DNA of 64,000 nucleotides from Gammaproteobacteria bacterium (lineage in GTDB: Bacteria; Pseudomonadota; Gammaproteobacteria; Pseudomonadales; Litorivicinaceae): positions 28,555 through 92,554 of the forward strand of contig JAHEDY010000004.1 in NCBI GenBank assembly GCA_024640985.1. The letters run 5' to 3'. Positions within the stretch are counted from its first letter, which is position 1. Each line of letters opens with the position of its first letter. Below, in pieces: positions 47,302-55,873 of the stretch. The translations under genes were made by a program, and so were the position numbers. The notes beneath the pieces were generated by a model that saw nothing but the letters and a program-made list of their open reading frames with translations, did no database searches and was not told the DNA's origin.

Positions 47302-47946
47302 CTAAGACGACTGAATACGGCCTTGCTTCAACTGCAGATGGGTTGTTGCGAGTCGAGTCACTTCATCGGCGTCGTGTGACACGTAAACGATTGGCAGATG
47401 CATTTGATCTCGCAGCATTTCGAAGTACGGCAGAATGTCGGTTTTTCGCTCGGGATCCAGAGAGGACAGTGGTTCGTCAGCTAAGATAACATCCGGGTTG
47501 GACAACAATGCGCGCCCAATCGCGACACGCTGTTTCTCGCCACCGGAGAGCTGTGTTGGTCGGCGCGTGGTTAAGTGCTCGATGCCCAGCAAAGTGACGA
47601 TCTTCTCAATCGCTTCGGGGTCTGACGGTAAATGTCTGAACCACCGGCCACACTTTAAATTTTGCATCACGGTTAGGTGTGGAAACAGTCGTGCATCTTG
47701 GAAGATGTATCCAACATGTCTCTGTTCGGGTTTTAAGTTCACTTGAGAATGACTGGAGAATAACACGCGCCCGTGAGCCTCAATGTGCCCGTGATCAGGT
47801 GTGACAAGCCCCGCCAAGACATTGATCAAGGTCGTTTTGCCGGCACCTGAGGGTCCTGAAATGGCAGTGATGCCTGCGGGCGCGTCGAACTTGATCTCTA
47901 AGTGAAAATTCGGAAGCGAGAGACCGAACTCAACAGATAAACTCAT
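47302..47946 (-). CDS. modC: Molybdate ABC transporter, ATP-binding protein (short form)
   Basis: 214 residues from the ATG at 47946, overlapping modB as ATGA. Walker A GPSGAGKTTLINVLAGL, signature LSGGEKQRVAIGRALL, Walker B VILADEPLSSLD, switch histidine in VYVSHDADE. It stops after the ATPase core: the C-terminal Mop/TOBE domain of ordinary ModC (~350 residues), which binds molybdate and inhibits transport, is absent. The core is complete, so the truncation looks genuine rather than a frameshift, but I could not check this against relatives. Confidence 0.93.
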   Translation of the reverse strand: MSLSVEFGLSLPNFHLEIKFDAPAGITAISGPSGAGKTTLINVLAGLVTPDHGHIEAHGRVLFSSHSQVNLKPEQRHVGYIFQDARLFPHLTVMQNLKCGRWFRHLPSDPEAIEKIVTLLGIEHLTTRRPTQLSGGEKQRVAIGRALLSNPDVILADEPLSSLDPERKTDILPYFEMLRDQMHLPIVYVSHDADEVTRLATTHLQLKQGRIQSS

Positions 47947-48638
47947 CGACCCTCCACAACGGTCTTCACCCGCTTGGCGAGCCACTCAGAGAGTAACAGC
48001 GCGGTCATAGAAATCACGATTGCCAGAACAACCAATCGATATGCAGATTCTTCACCACCTGGAACTTGCATGAATGAATAGACCGCCGAAGGCAAAGTCC
48101 GTGTTTCGCCGGGGATATTCGAAACAAAGGTGATGGTGGCTCCAAACTCGCCGATAGCTTTAGCAAATGCGAGAATTGATCCCGTCACCACGCCCGGGAG
48201 CGCTAACGGAAGACTGATCATTCCAAAAACAGCCCAAGGACTGGCTCCTAAACTTCGTGCAGTGTCCTCAAGGCGTCGATCGACTGCCTCAAAGGATAAG
48301 CGGATCGCGCGAACCATCAGGGGAAAAGCCATGATTGCAGCCGCCAATGCCGCTCCGGTCCAAGAGAACGCAATCACGATCCCAAGATCTTTCAGGACAC
48401 TGCCAATCGGTCCTTGGGTGCCGAAGAGTTTGAGTAGGATGAATCCTGTGACCACCGGGGGCAGGATGAGTGGTAGATGCACCAACCCGTTCAGCACCTG
48501 TTTGCCTGGAAATTCAAACCGGGCTAAAACAAACCCGACTCCGATTCCAAAGGGTAAACTCAGGATAGTCGCCCAGAATGCCACTTTTAAAGACAGCAGA
48601 ACGGCCTCGATCTCTGAAGGACTGAGCCAATCGGTCAC
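47943..48638 (-). CDS. modB: Molybdate ABC transporter, permease
   Basis: 231 residues, about five to six membrane helices. The EAA loop is DTARSLGASPWAVFGMISLPLALPGVVTG, and GEFGATITFVSNIPGETRTLP is the molybdate-permease signature. Overlaps modA and modC by 4 nt each, so the three are one operon behind a ModE-like operator. Confidence 0.95.
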   Translation of the reverse strand: MTDWLSPSEIEAVLLSLKVAFWATILSLPFGIGVGFVLARFEFPGKQVLNGLVHLPLILPPVVTGFILLKLFGTQGPIGSVLKDLGIVIAFSWTGAALAAAIMAFPLMVRAIRLSFEAVDRRLEDTARSLGASPWAVFGMISLPLALPGVVTGSILAFAKAIGEFGATITFVSNIPGETRTLPSAVYSFMQVPGGEESAYRLVVLAIVISMTALLLSEWLAKRVKTVVEGR

Positions 48639-49393
48639 GATCGATTCTCAACAGGCGGTTGAAAGCCATGCTTGGCCAGAATGAGTTGCGCCCGTTCACT
48701 TTTCAGGTAGGCATGAAAAGCGGTGGCACCCTTTGAAGGCTCATCACGGTCCGTCAGGGCGACGGGGTAAACGATGGGTGGATGCGTGTGCGCTGGAAAT
48801 TCGGCGGCCAAAAATACGGTGGGATCTGCGAGAAGATCACTGCGATAAACGATCCCCCATCGTACTTCCCCCAGTGCAACCAACCGAAGCGCCGATCGGA
48901 CATGATCAGTTTGGACGACCTGTTTTTGAACATCCGTCCAAAGATCGAGAGCTTCTAAGGCTGCTTTGCCATACATCCCGGCTGGAACAGCATCGATGAG
49001 CGCCATTGCGATGTGACCAGAGCCGAGCGTGGATCGCAGGCTCTCTTGTGTCAGCTCAATCTGCTCTCTGGCAACTGAGGCGATCACTAACCTGTTGCTC
49101 GCTAAATGGAAGCGACTGTCAGTCACGATCGCTTGGTTTGCGGCCGCTTCATCCATCCACAAGACGTTGGCTGTGATTAACAAATCGGCGGGAGCACCTG
49201 CAACAACCTGTCGGGCGATTTGTGAGGATCCGGCAAAATTGAACTGAACGGTGTGGGGTTGCGTTCTCTCGAATTCGGTACCTATCTCGTCAAGCGCATT
49301 TTTAAGACTGGCAGCGGCGAATACTAAGACGTTGTCAGCTCGCGCTAATGAACTCCCAAGGCTGATCCATAGGAATATCAGCAATAAACGCAA
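48635..49393 (-). CDS. modA: Molybdate ABC transporter, periplasmic binding protein
   Basis: 252 residues with signal peptide ending LARA-DN. Mature start VLVFAAASLKNALDEI and SSQIARQVVAGAPADLLITAN are the ModA ligand-binding signatures; PAGMYGKAALEAL is the hinge. The start appears to be a TTG at 49393, with GGGGG four bases upstream; no ATG or GTG in frame is better placed. That GGGGG is buried in an 11-bp stem. Confidence 0.94.
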   Translation of the reverse strand: MRLLLIFLWISLGSSLARADNVLVFAAASLKNALDEIGTEFERTQPHTVQFNFAGSSQIARQVVAGAPADLLITANVLWMDEAAANQAIVTDSRFHLASNRLVIASVAREQIELTQESLRSTLGSGHIAMALIDAVPAGMYGKAALEALDLWTDVQKQVVQTDHVRSALRLVALGEVRWGIVYRSDLLADPTVFLAAEFPAHTHPPIVYPVALTDRDEPSKGATAFHAYLKSERAQLILAKHGFQPPVENRS

Positions 49394-49396
49394 AAT

Positions 49397-49430
49397 GCCC
49401 CCGTTATGTTTTCAGAAATATAACGGGGGC
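49397..49430 (-). promoter_or_regulatory. ModE-like operator and RBS-enclosing hairpin of modABC
   Basis: Half-sites CGTTATGT (49402-49409) and AATATAACG (49417-49425) reproduce the E. coli ModE operator of modA (CGTTATAT...ACATAACG) with the same spacing. The repeat extends outward to an 11-bp stem: GCCCCCGTTAT (49397-49407) and ATAACGGGGGC (49420-49430). On the minus strand the inner-facing arm holds the GGGGG ribosome-binding site of modA. Confidence 0.8.
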
Positions 49431-49459
49431 AGTATTCAGCAGACCGGTTCGTCCGTCAA
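49431..49459 (-). promoter_or_regulatory. Predicted sigma-70 promoter of modABC
   Basis: On the minus strand, TTGACG (49454-49459) and AATACT (49431-49436) are 17 bp apart. The -35 overlaps the stop codon of the copper chaperone gene. The predicted start, about 7 bases on, falls at the first bases of the ModE-like repeat, so the operator would lie at +1 to +30 and the mRNA would begin with the hairpin. Confidence 0.65.
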
Positions 49460-49950
49460 TGATGCATTGTCTTGATAGACACCACAGGAATGGTCAGATC
49501 GAATGTTTTCCCGGATTCAAATTCGAGCGATAAATCGATGGTTGTTCCTGCTTCGAGAGGTGCCTTCAGACCGATCAGCATGATGTGATAGCCGCCGGGC
49601 TTCATCACCATGGGTGTCGACGGGTTGATGGCAAATCCGGCTTTTACTTCCCGCATTCGCATGACGCCGTTATCGTTGATGTGTTCGTGTAGCTCAACGA
49701 CCGATGCGACTGAACTCTTGGCTTTGATCAGTCGATCAATCGATGTCGAGCGAATCTCGCCATAAGCGCCTGAATTTGGCATACGGCCAATACTGGCTCG
49801 TGCCTGGAAGTTCGAGAAGGTGATGCCATCGGCTGTGACCTGTTTAAATGCCGTTGGTTTTGCGTTGTGGTCCATGTGTTGGCCATGGTTCATAGCAACA
49901 GATTGGACGGACAAGAAAGCGAAAATTAGCCCGATGAAATGGTTTTTCAT
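49456..49950 (-). CDS. Periplasmic PCu(A)C-type copper chaperone
   Basis: 164 residues with signal peptide ending SVAMN. Copper ligands match the H-x-M/M-x-M pattern: VELHEH, GVMRM, and GGYHIMLIGL after ~20 residues. An extra HGQHMDHN stretch sits at the mature N-terminus. In the family this protein delivers Cu(I) to the Cu-A centre of cytochrome oxidase. It is first of a small copper-related group with a DUF2946-like protein. Confidence 0.9.
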   Translation of the reverse strand: MKNHFIGLIFAFLSVQSVAMNHGQHMDHNAKPTAFKQVTADGITFSNFQARASIGRMPNSGAYGEIRSTSIDRLIKAKSSVASVVELHEHINDNGVMRMREVKAGFAINPSTPMVMKPGGYHIMLIGLKAPLEAGTTIDLSLEFESGKTFDLTIPVVSIKTMHH

Positions 49951-49986
49951 AATGTACTCCTGTTAACAAAGATGGTGGATCAATCA

Positions 49987-50358
49987 TCAGGAGACTGTGG
50001 GCGGACCTCGCGCTAAGCGTGCATAGATGGGCGTTGTTGTCGCCCGATGATACAGGGCTGAGTGCTGCTGCTCAGCCGATCGAACATCGAGAGGATTTAG
50101 TTCGGCGCTTTGAATGCCACTTCCATGAAGCACGGCAAATGGACAGATATTGTTGGAATCGTGGTCCGTCGAATCTGACACCAGGCTACTGCTTGTCGCC
50201 GAGCAGAGAATGAATTGAACAGAGCCATCCTGAGCCACAGATGGCATGTAGCCATTCGGGATCAACAGCCCAGCGGCAAAGAAGCCTAACCAGACGGCGA
50301 GAACATAGGGCCTCTCGTTAAGCAAATGTGAACTGCCGTGATTGATCCTGCGCTTCAT
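49987..50358 (-). CDS. DUF2946-like membrane-anchored protein
   Basis: 123 residues. One N-terminal hydrophobic segment (VLAVWLGFFAAGLLIPNGY, ~19-37), a short periplasmic part with two cysteines (FILCSA and NICPFA), and the C-terminal LARGPPTVS, the RGPP ending typical of DUF2946 proteins. These usually lie next to copper chaperone genes, as here. Function unknown; the family name is assigned by eye. Confidence 0.7.
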   Translation of the reverse strand: MKRRINHGSSHLLNERPYVLAVWLGFFAAGLLIPNGYMPSVAQDGSVQFILCSATSSSLVSDSTDHDSNNICPFAVLHGSGIQSAELNPLDVRSAEQQHSALYHRATTTPIYARLARGPPTVS

Positions 50359-50397
50359 GGAGTCAGTTGTCGCGACGGATCATGTGATCGCGCGCGC

Positions 50398-50826
50398 TCA
50401 TTGATCTGACGGCCGGTAGGCTGCGTTTGCCAACCAGCCCAAGAAACCGCTCTGCATAACAACAACGTTATCGAAACCGGCGACACGAAGTGCAAAGGCG
50501 GCTTGCGCGGATAGGGAGCCAGTATTACAGAAGACGATCACTTTCCGATCGGTTGGGATTTCGTCCATGCGCTCGATCACCTGGCGCCACTCGATATGGA
50601 TGGCTCCTGGGATTGTTTGCTTGTCGAATTGTTCGCTGTCACGGGTATCAATCCAAGTGACTGCATCGAAGACCGATTGATCAATTTGTTGGGGAAGAAT
50701 GATGCCGGATTCGTATTCCTGGAACATGAGATATTCGCCCATCGCTTCGATCACAGCCTCATTGGCTTTGACTGACAGTGACGACAAGAGTCCGAGTGAG
50801 ATCACGAAGGAAAGCATCAATTTCAT
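50398..50826 (-). CDS. Periplasmic rhodanese-domain protein
   Basis: 142 residues with a signal peptide ending VKANEA. Rhodanese domain with DTRDSEQFDKQTIPGAIHIEW and the active-site loop VIVFCNTGSLSAQAAFALRVAGFDNV; the catalytic cysteine is present. Expected to bind or transfer sulfane sulfur in the periplasm. It overlaps the MFS gene by 4 nt, so the two are co-translated. Confidence 0.9.
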   Translation of the reverse strand: MKLMLSFVISLGLLSSLSVKANEAVIEAMGEYLMFQEYESGIILPQQIDQSVFDAVTWIDTRDSEQFDKQTIPGAIHIEWRQVIERMDEIPTDRKVIVFCNTGSLSAQAAFALRVAGFDNVVVMQSGFLGWLANAAYRPSDQ

Positions 50827-52040
50827 GCATCAGTTCCTGAGGGTGCAGGGTTAAGTTCGGATGGTTGTTGTTGTTTTAAGAAGAATAAAGCGCTTAAGCA
50901 AATCAGTCCAATCGGGAACGCGATCCAGTTCATTAATTCCCATCCCATCAATTCATAGGCGACCCCTGAGCCCAAACTGCCAATGGCCACAGATCCGAAA
51001 AGGATGGAGTCATTCAAACCCTGCGCGGTATGTTTTTCATGGGCTGCGTAGGTTTCTGTGAGTAGGGCAGTGGATCCGATGAAACCAAAATTCCAGCCGA
51101 GACCCAATAAAATGAGGGCGAGATAGAAGTGCTCGAGCGTTATCCCGGCAAGCGCCACTGCTGAGCACATCATTAAAATGATTAAGCCGGCGGCGATGAT
51201 CTTGCGCTGACCAAATCGGCTGATGAGTTTGCCCGTGAACAGACTCGGGACGAACATCGCCAAGACATGCCATTGGATACCCAATGCAGCCTCAGACACA
51301 TCAAAACCACACCCGACCATGGCCAGTGGGGCTGCTGTCATGACAAAGGCCATCAGAGCGTAACTACTGGTTCCACATAATACGGCCGTGACAAAGGTCG
51401 GGTCTTTGATGAAATCTTTTTTGGTTCGTCCATCAGATCGTTGGATTTTCTGTTTTTCTGGAATCTGGTGTGGCAGCAAGGTCATCACAAAAAGTCCAAT
51501 GAGAAAAAGACCTGCGCCACTCAAGAATGCGCCGGCAAAGGGTGTGGGATAGAGCAGATCTTTGTTGTGCATGACGATTTGTGGGCCGACGATGGCAGCT
51601 GCGATTCCGCCAATTAACACCCGCGAGATCGCTTGTGACTTTAACGGGGTATCCACGTAGTCTGAGGCTGCAAATCGATATTGCTGGACGAAACTATTGG
51701 CGCCTCCGGCGATCAGAAGGCCGATACATAACCCGATAAAGCTGTGCTCGATAATGGCGACACCTGCCAGGATGATCCCAGCGAATCCAAGAAGAGAACC
51801 AGCCATGAATCCGCGTTGACGGCCGATGCGATACATTAAGAGCGATGCAGGGCCGGCCATCAGAGCCACGCCGACATTGAAACCACTGACCGGCAGAGTG
51901 GCGAGAGATTTGTCATCAGCTAATAAAAAGGCTCCAGCCAAGCCGCCAAGTGAGATCACGATGGGAGCCACTGATGCATTAATGGCACTTAAGAGCGCAT
52001 AGAGGTTGGCAATCGCTAAGGTGTTGGTTTGAAATTTCAT
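50823..52040 (-). CDS. Major facilitator superfamily transporter
   Basis: 405 residues with about 12 membrane helices, start at the ATG 52040 (an upstream in-frame start at 52142 would add a soluble stretch and run into the fdhD region). The MFS loop motif after helix 2 reads YRIGRQRGFMAGSLLG, and the second-half equivalent ISRFGQRKIIAAG is present. Substrate unknown. Co-operonic with the rhodanese; divergent from fdhD. Confidence 0.9.
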   Translation of the reverse strand: MKFQTNTLAIANLYALLSAINASVAPIVISLGGLAGAFLLADDKSLATLPVSGFNVGVALMAGPASLLMYRIGRQRGFMAGSLLGFAGIILAGVAIIEHSFIGLCIGLLIAGGANSFVQQYRFAASDYVDTPLKSQAISRVLIGGIAAAIVGPQIVMHNKDLLYPTPFAGAFLSGAGLFLIGLFVMTLLPHQIPEKQKIQRSDGRTKKDFIKDPTFVTAVLCGTSSYALMAFVMTAAPLAMVGCGFDVSEAALGIQWHVLAMFVPSLFTGKLISRFGQRKIIAAGLIILMMCSAVALAGITLEHFYLALILLGLGWNFGFIGSTALLTETYAAHEKHTAQGLNDSILFGSVAIGSLGSGVAYELMGWELMNWIAFPIGLICLSALFFLKQQQPSELNPAPSGTDA

Positions 52041-52132
52041 GGATCGGTGAAATGGCTCAGTTTTGCTGTTGGAATGCTTGAAGTGCAGTAGGATAAACCC
52101 CAACGACACCGAATCATAACAATGAGTGCCCC

Positions 52133-53020
52133 ATGCCAACATTAGATGACATCAGTTCATACCGGATTCAGCCAAACCCGAGCGACCCACGTTTATCCAG
52201 AGTGATCACCGGCGTTGATCAGCATGGTCAACCGACGAAGACGTCTGTGATTGAAGAGCGACCCCTGACGATCTACCTCAATGCTCAGGAAATTGTGACG
52301 GCCATGACCATTGGTGACTATCCAGAGTATTTGGCAGTGGGGTTTTTAAAAAATCAGGGAATGCTGAAAACCGACGATGTGATTGAAATGGTTGAATACG
52401 ACGAAGAGCTTGATGTGGTTGTGGTTCGCACTGAGCGCGAATCGAACTATGAAGAGAAGCTCAGTAAGAAAACCAGAACTTCAGGCTGTGCGGTTGGGAC
52501 CGTCTTTGGCGATATGATGGAAGGGGTCGATCAAGTCTCCCTCGCTGCGACACCGGTCCACACTTCTTGGATCTATCGACTGTCACATTTGATTAATCGC
52601 ACGCCGAGTTTGTATCTCGAAACAGGAGCGATTCATGGCACTGTCTTGTGTGAAAAGGATCAACCGTTGATCTATATGGAAGATGTTGGTCGGCACAATG
52701 CGGTCGATAAAATCTCGGGCTGGATGCACCTAGAGCAAGTGACACCTGATCACAAGATTATGTATACCACCGGACGCTTGACTTCGGAGATGGTGATTAA
52801 AACCGCACTGATGGGAATCCCAGTGCTTGTCAGTCGATCCGGTTTCACTGCTTGGGGTGTCGATATCGCAAAGCAGATCGGTTTGACGTTGATTGGTCGC
52901 ATGCGAGGTCGTAAGTTTGTCTGTTTAAGCGGCGAAGACCGCTTGGTTTTTGATACAGATCCTGACTCGGTCCCTGAAGAGGATAAGAAACACCGACGAA
53001 AGAGTGCTTTCGATGAATGA
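52133..53020 (+). CDS. fdhD: Formate dehydrogenase sulfurtransferase FdhD
   Basis: Transfers sulfur from IscS to the Mo-bis-MGD cofactor, needed for formate dehydrogenase activity. 295 residues. EERPLTIYLNAQEIVTAMTIG, the loop cysteine in RTSGCAVGT (Cys119), MEDVGRHNAVDK, YTTGRLTSEMVIKTALMGIPVLVSRS and the GDP-binding FTAWG are all FdhD features. The loop has one cysteine rather than the CxxC of E. coli FdhD. It overlaps mobA by 8 nt and opens the cofactor operon. Confidence 0.96.
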   Translation: MPTLDDISSYRIQPNPSDPRLSRVITGVDQHGQPTKTSVIEERPLTIYLNAQEIVTAMTIGDYPEYLAVGFLKNQGMLKTDDVIEMVEYDEELDVVVVRTERESNYEEKLSKKTRTSGCAVGTVFGDMMEGVDQVSLAATPVHTSWIYRLSHLINRTPSLYLETGAIHGTVLCEKDQPLIYMEDVGRHNAVDKISGWMHLEQVTPDHKIMYTTGRLTSEMVIKTALMGIPVLVSRSGFTAWGVDIAKQIGLTLIGRMRGRKFVCLSGEDRLVFDTDPDSVPEEDKKHRRKSAFDE

Positions 53021-53636
53021 GCGCATTTTGGGTGTGGTTCTCGCCGGTGGACTTGCCACTCGCATGGGTGGCGCCGACAAGGGTTTGTTACCACTTGGCC
53101 AGCGGGTGATCTTAGACGAAGTTCTCAGCCGTCTTGAACCCCAGGTGGATGCCATGGTGATCAATGCCAATGGAGATCCTGGTCGCTTTCGTCGTTTTGA
53201 CCTGCCTTGTATTCAAGACTCAATGGAAGGCTATCTTGGGCCGCTTGCAGGCGTTTTGGCAGCTTTGGAGTATGCACGTGAGCACGACTACGATTGGGTT
53301 GCTTCGGTGGCCGCAGACACCCCATTTTTCCCTAAGAATTTTGTCGATCAGGCGCGATTGCAGGCGACATCGAAACAAGCGCCTGTGGTTTTGGCTTCAA
53401 GCTTTGATCGCGACAAATCGAAATGGATGCGCCATCCCACCTTCGGACTCTGGCATCCTTCGTTGATCGACGATCTACGACAAGCGCTCATTGGAGGTGT
53501 CCGTAAAATTGTGATGTGGACCGATTCAGTGGGTGGTTCGGATGTGCGGTTTGAACACCCTTCGTTGGAACTGGATCCATTTTACAATGTCAACACCCCC
53601 GAGGATTTGGTGATTGCACAACAGGAGATTCGTTGA
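53013..53636 (+). CDS. mobA: Molybdenum cofactor guanylyltransferase MobA
   Basis: Adds GMP to molybdopterin to form the guanine dinucleotide cofactor used by formate dehydrogenase. 207 residues from the ATG at 53013 (inside the fdhD end). Nucleotidyltransferase start GVVLAGGLATRMGGADKGLLPLG, magnesium aspartate in VAADTPFF, and the C-terminal NVNTPEDL are diagnostic. Its stop overlaps mobB. Confidence 0.96.
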   Translation: MNERILGVVLAGGLATRMGGADKGLLPLGQRVILDEVLSRLEPQVDAMVINANGDPGRFRRFDLPCIQDSMEGYLGPLAGVLAALEYAREHDYDWVASVAADTPFFPKNFVDQARLQATSKQAPVVLASSFDRDKSKWMRHPTFGLWHPSLIDDLRQALIGGVRKIVMWTDSVGGSDVRFEHPSLELDPFYNVNTPEDLVIAQQEIR

Positions 53637-54136
53637 TGGAAACACCAGTATTTGGGGTGGTTGGCTGGAAAAATTCTGGGAAGACGACGTTGACTGAGCG
53701 CCTGGTTGCAGAATTCACTGCCCGTGGGTTGCGAGTCTCGATGGTGAAGCATACCCACCATAACGTCGATGTTGATCGGTCAGGGACGGATAGCTATCGG
53801 CACCGTTTGGCTGGCGCCCAGGAAGTCATGTTGGCTGGTGGGTCACGGTTTGCATTAATGCATGAATATCGAGATCAACCTGAGTTTGAGCTGGCTGACT
53901 TGCTCGTGCGGATGTCTGCTTGTGATCTGGTGTTAGTTGAAGGCTTTAAGAAAACGCCTATTCCTAAACTGGAAGTGCATCGGCAGGAGCGCGCTATGGA
54001 TTTACTCGCACAATCGGATGACAGCATCCTTGCGGTTGCCGCTGACTGTGAAGTCTCAGGGCTTGATATCCCAGTGTTCGATCTCAACGATATATCCTCA
54101 ATCGCTGACTTTATTTGGAAACAAACCCATGCCTGA
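53636..54136 (+). CDS. mobB: Molybdopterin-guanine dinucleotide biosynthesis adaptor MobB
   Basis: GTP-binding helper of MobA, 166 residues from the ATG at 53636, which shares TGATG with the mobA stop; AGGAG precedes it. P-loop GVVGWKNSGKTTLTERLV, the histidines in VKHTHHNVDVD and the GTSDSYRHRLAGA-like DRSGTDSYRHR. VLVEGFKKTPIPKLEV is the MobB signature. It overlaps moeA by 8 nt. Confidence 0.96.
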   Translation: METPVFGVVGWKNSGKTTLTERLVAEFTARGLRVSMVKHTHHNVDVDRSGTDSYRHRLAGAQEVMLAGGSRFALMHEYRDQPEFELADLLVRMSACDLVLVEGFKKTPIPKLEVHRQERAMDLLAQSDDSILAVAADCEVSGLDIPVFDLNDISSIADFIWKQTHA

Positions 54137-55415
54137 AATCCAGCCACCACCACTTCGAAATGATTGTTTTGCATTGCCGCCTGGGGTGGATTGGACACCT
54201 GTTGCGGAGGCGAAGTCGTTGCTTCGGCAAGCGCTCTCTGTGGTCGTGAGTTCAGGGCAGTTGATCGCCGTTGAAGAGGCCTGTGATCGGATACTGTCGA
54301 GTGATATTGGCGCCGTTCGCTCAAACCCGCCTGGATCAAATTCAGCGGTTGATGGTTATGGCTTTGCAGGGCCCATCGCTGAAGGCCCCCAAATTATGAA
54401 TTTGTGCGAAGGGCGTGCCGCAGCCGGAGTGCCGTTTAAAGGGCGAGTCGAGCCAGGGCAGGCTTGTCGGATTCTGACGGGGGCCATTTTACCTGAGGGT
54501 GTGGATACGGTTGTGTTGGAGGAAGACTGCACCATTGAGCCCAATCGGATTGCATTTAATGGCCCATTGAAGCAGTGGTCAAATACCCGCGAAGCCGGTG
54601 AAGATGTGATTCTTGGGACCCCAATTTTTCAAGCTGGTCGGCGTCTGACATCAACGGATCTCTCGTTGTTAGCATCCGCTGGTGTGGCCGATGTCAACGT
54701 CTATTCACGATTACGAGTGGGAGTGTTATCCACTGGCGATGAGCTGAGAATGCCGGGCCAGACGGCTGATGATTGGCAAATCTACGATGCCAATCGGTTA
54801 ATGCTGTTGTCGATGATTCGGGATCTTGGATTTGAAGCGGTTGACCTTGGTTTGGTTGAGGACTCGCGGGACACCGTTCGAGACACCTTGAATCAAGGTG
54901 CGCAATCGTGCGACCTCATCATCACATCAGGCGGTGCGTCTGCCGGTGACGAAGACCATATTTCCGCAATTTTAAAAGCGGAGGGGCAGCTCACCAGTTG
55001 GCGAATTGCGCTGAAGCCAGGTCGACCCTTGGCATTGGGGGTTTGGAACGAGACGCCGGTCATCGGTCTCCCAGGGAATCCAGTTGCAGCCTGGGTATGC
55101 ACCATGGTCTTTGGTCGGCCGGCAATGGAAGTGTTGGCCGGTGGTCTGTGGCGAGAGCCTCGTGGTTATCAGGTTGTCGCTGCTTTCACCAAAAAGAAAC
55201 GACGCGGTCGTTCTGAGTATTTGCGAGCTCGGCTCAATGCCGATGGGCAAGTGGAAGTGTTTCCTTCGGAAGGATCCGGGCGGATTTCGAGTATCAGTTG
55301 GTCGGATGGATTGGTGGAAATTGGTTTTGAGGAGGAGATGATCGAACCGGGCACGGTGGTTAGATACATCCCCTATGCAGAATTTCTAAGGCCTTCTCAA
55401 TCAACAGACCCATGA
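54129..55415 (+). CDS. moeA: Molybdopterin molybdenumtransferase MoeA
   Basis: Inserts molybdate into adenylylated molybdopterin. 428 residues from the ATG at 54129; homology begins here although the frame is open upstream. Features: SNSAVDGYGF, GRAAAGVPF, RILTGAILPEGVDTVVLEED, the MoCF domain GVLSTGDEL...IYDANRLML, the SGGASAGDEDH segment and GLPGNPVAAWV. Its end overlaps the convergent DUF6505 gene by 19 nt. Confidence 0.96.
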   Translation: MPEIQPPPLRNDCFALPPGVDWTPVAEAKSLLRQALSVVVSSGQLIAVEEACDRILSSDIGAVRSNPPGSNSAVDGYGFAGPIAEGPQIMNLCEGRAAAGVPFKGRVEPGQACRILTGAILPEGVDTVVLEEDCTIEPNRIAFNGPLKQWSNTREAGEDVILGTPIFQAGRRLTSTDLSLLASAGVADVNVYSRLRVGVLSTGDELRMPGQTADDWQIYDANRLMLLSMIRDLGFEAVDLGLVEDSRDTVRDTLNQGAQSCDLIITSGGASAGDEDHISAILKAEGQLTSWRIALKPGRPLALGVWNETPVIGLPGNPVAAWVCTMVFGRPAMEVLAGGLWREPRGYQVVAAFTKKKRRGRSEYLRARLNADGQVEVFPSEGSGRISSISWSDGLVEIGFEEEMIEPGTVVRYIPYAEFLRPSQSTDP

Positions 55416-55873
55416 ACGGCAAAGGCTTCAAGGGATGCACTTTGCGGATGATTGAATCGAAACGATTCGTGAACACCGGTGTCGTTGAGGGTTCGACTGA
55501 CCATTAAAAGGGTGTTGTCATCATGGTCTTCGCACATGCTCTGCATGTGATCCAATTCTTCTTTAGCCACTGGTACCGCGGCGTCCATGTCGGGCGCGCC
55601 ATAGTGCTCAACAAAGTGTGCGGCTAACTGCTGAATCAACCGCTCATATTCGGCTTCGGTTATTGATGTAATTGCCACAAAGGTAGCCCGGCCAAAAGAT
55701 TCAAGCGATAGCCACCCGTTGGAAAATGCTTGTCTCGGTTTGCCATTTAAATTCTCTTCACTCCAGTTGGAGAACTCAAAACCGCCACTAATTGCCCATT
55801 CACCAGCATTGGCTGGGTGATCAAAAACGTTATCATCGGATTCATCAAGTCGAATCGTACGTGCGAGTTTCAT
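55397..55873 (-). CDS. DUF6505 family protein
   Basis: 158 residues, cytoplasmic. It begins MKLARTIRLDESDDNVFDHPANAGEWAISGGFEF-like sequence, which I associate with DUF6505 proteins found beside formate dehydrogenase genes. Acidic C-terminal half, no metal motif seen. It overlaps the biotin/lipoate-ligase-like gene by 4 nt. Function unknown; the context (MoeA, Mrp, FDH) suggests a role in formate dehydrogenase maturation or activity. Confidence 0.72.
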   Translation of the reverse strand: MKLARTIRLDESDDNVFDHPANAGEWAISGGFEFSNWSEENLNGKPRQAFSNGWLSLESFGRATFVAITSITEAEYERLIQQLAAHFVEHYGAPDMDAAVPVAKEELDHMQSMCEDHDDNTLLMVSRTLNDTGVHESFRFNHPQSASLEAFAVHGSVD

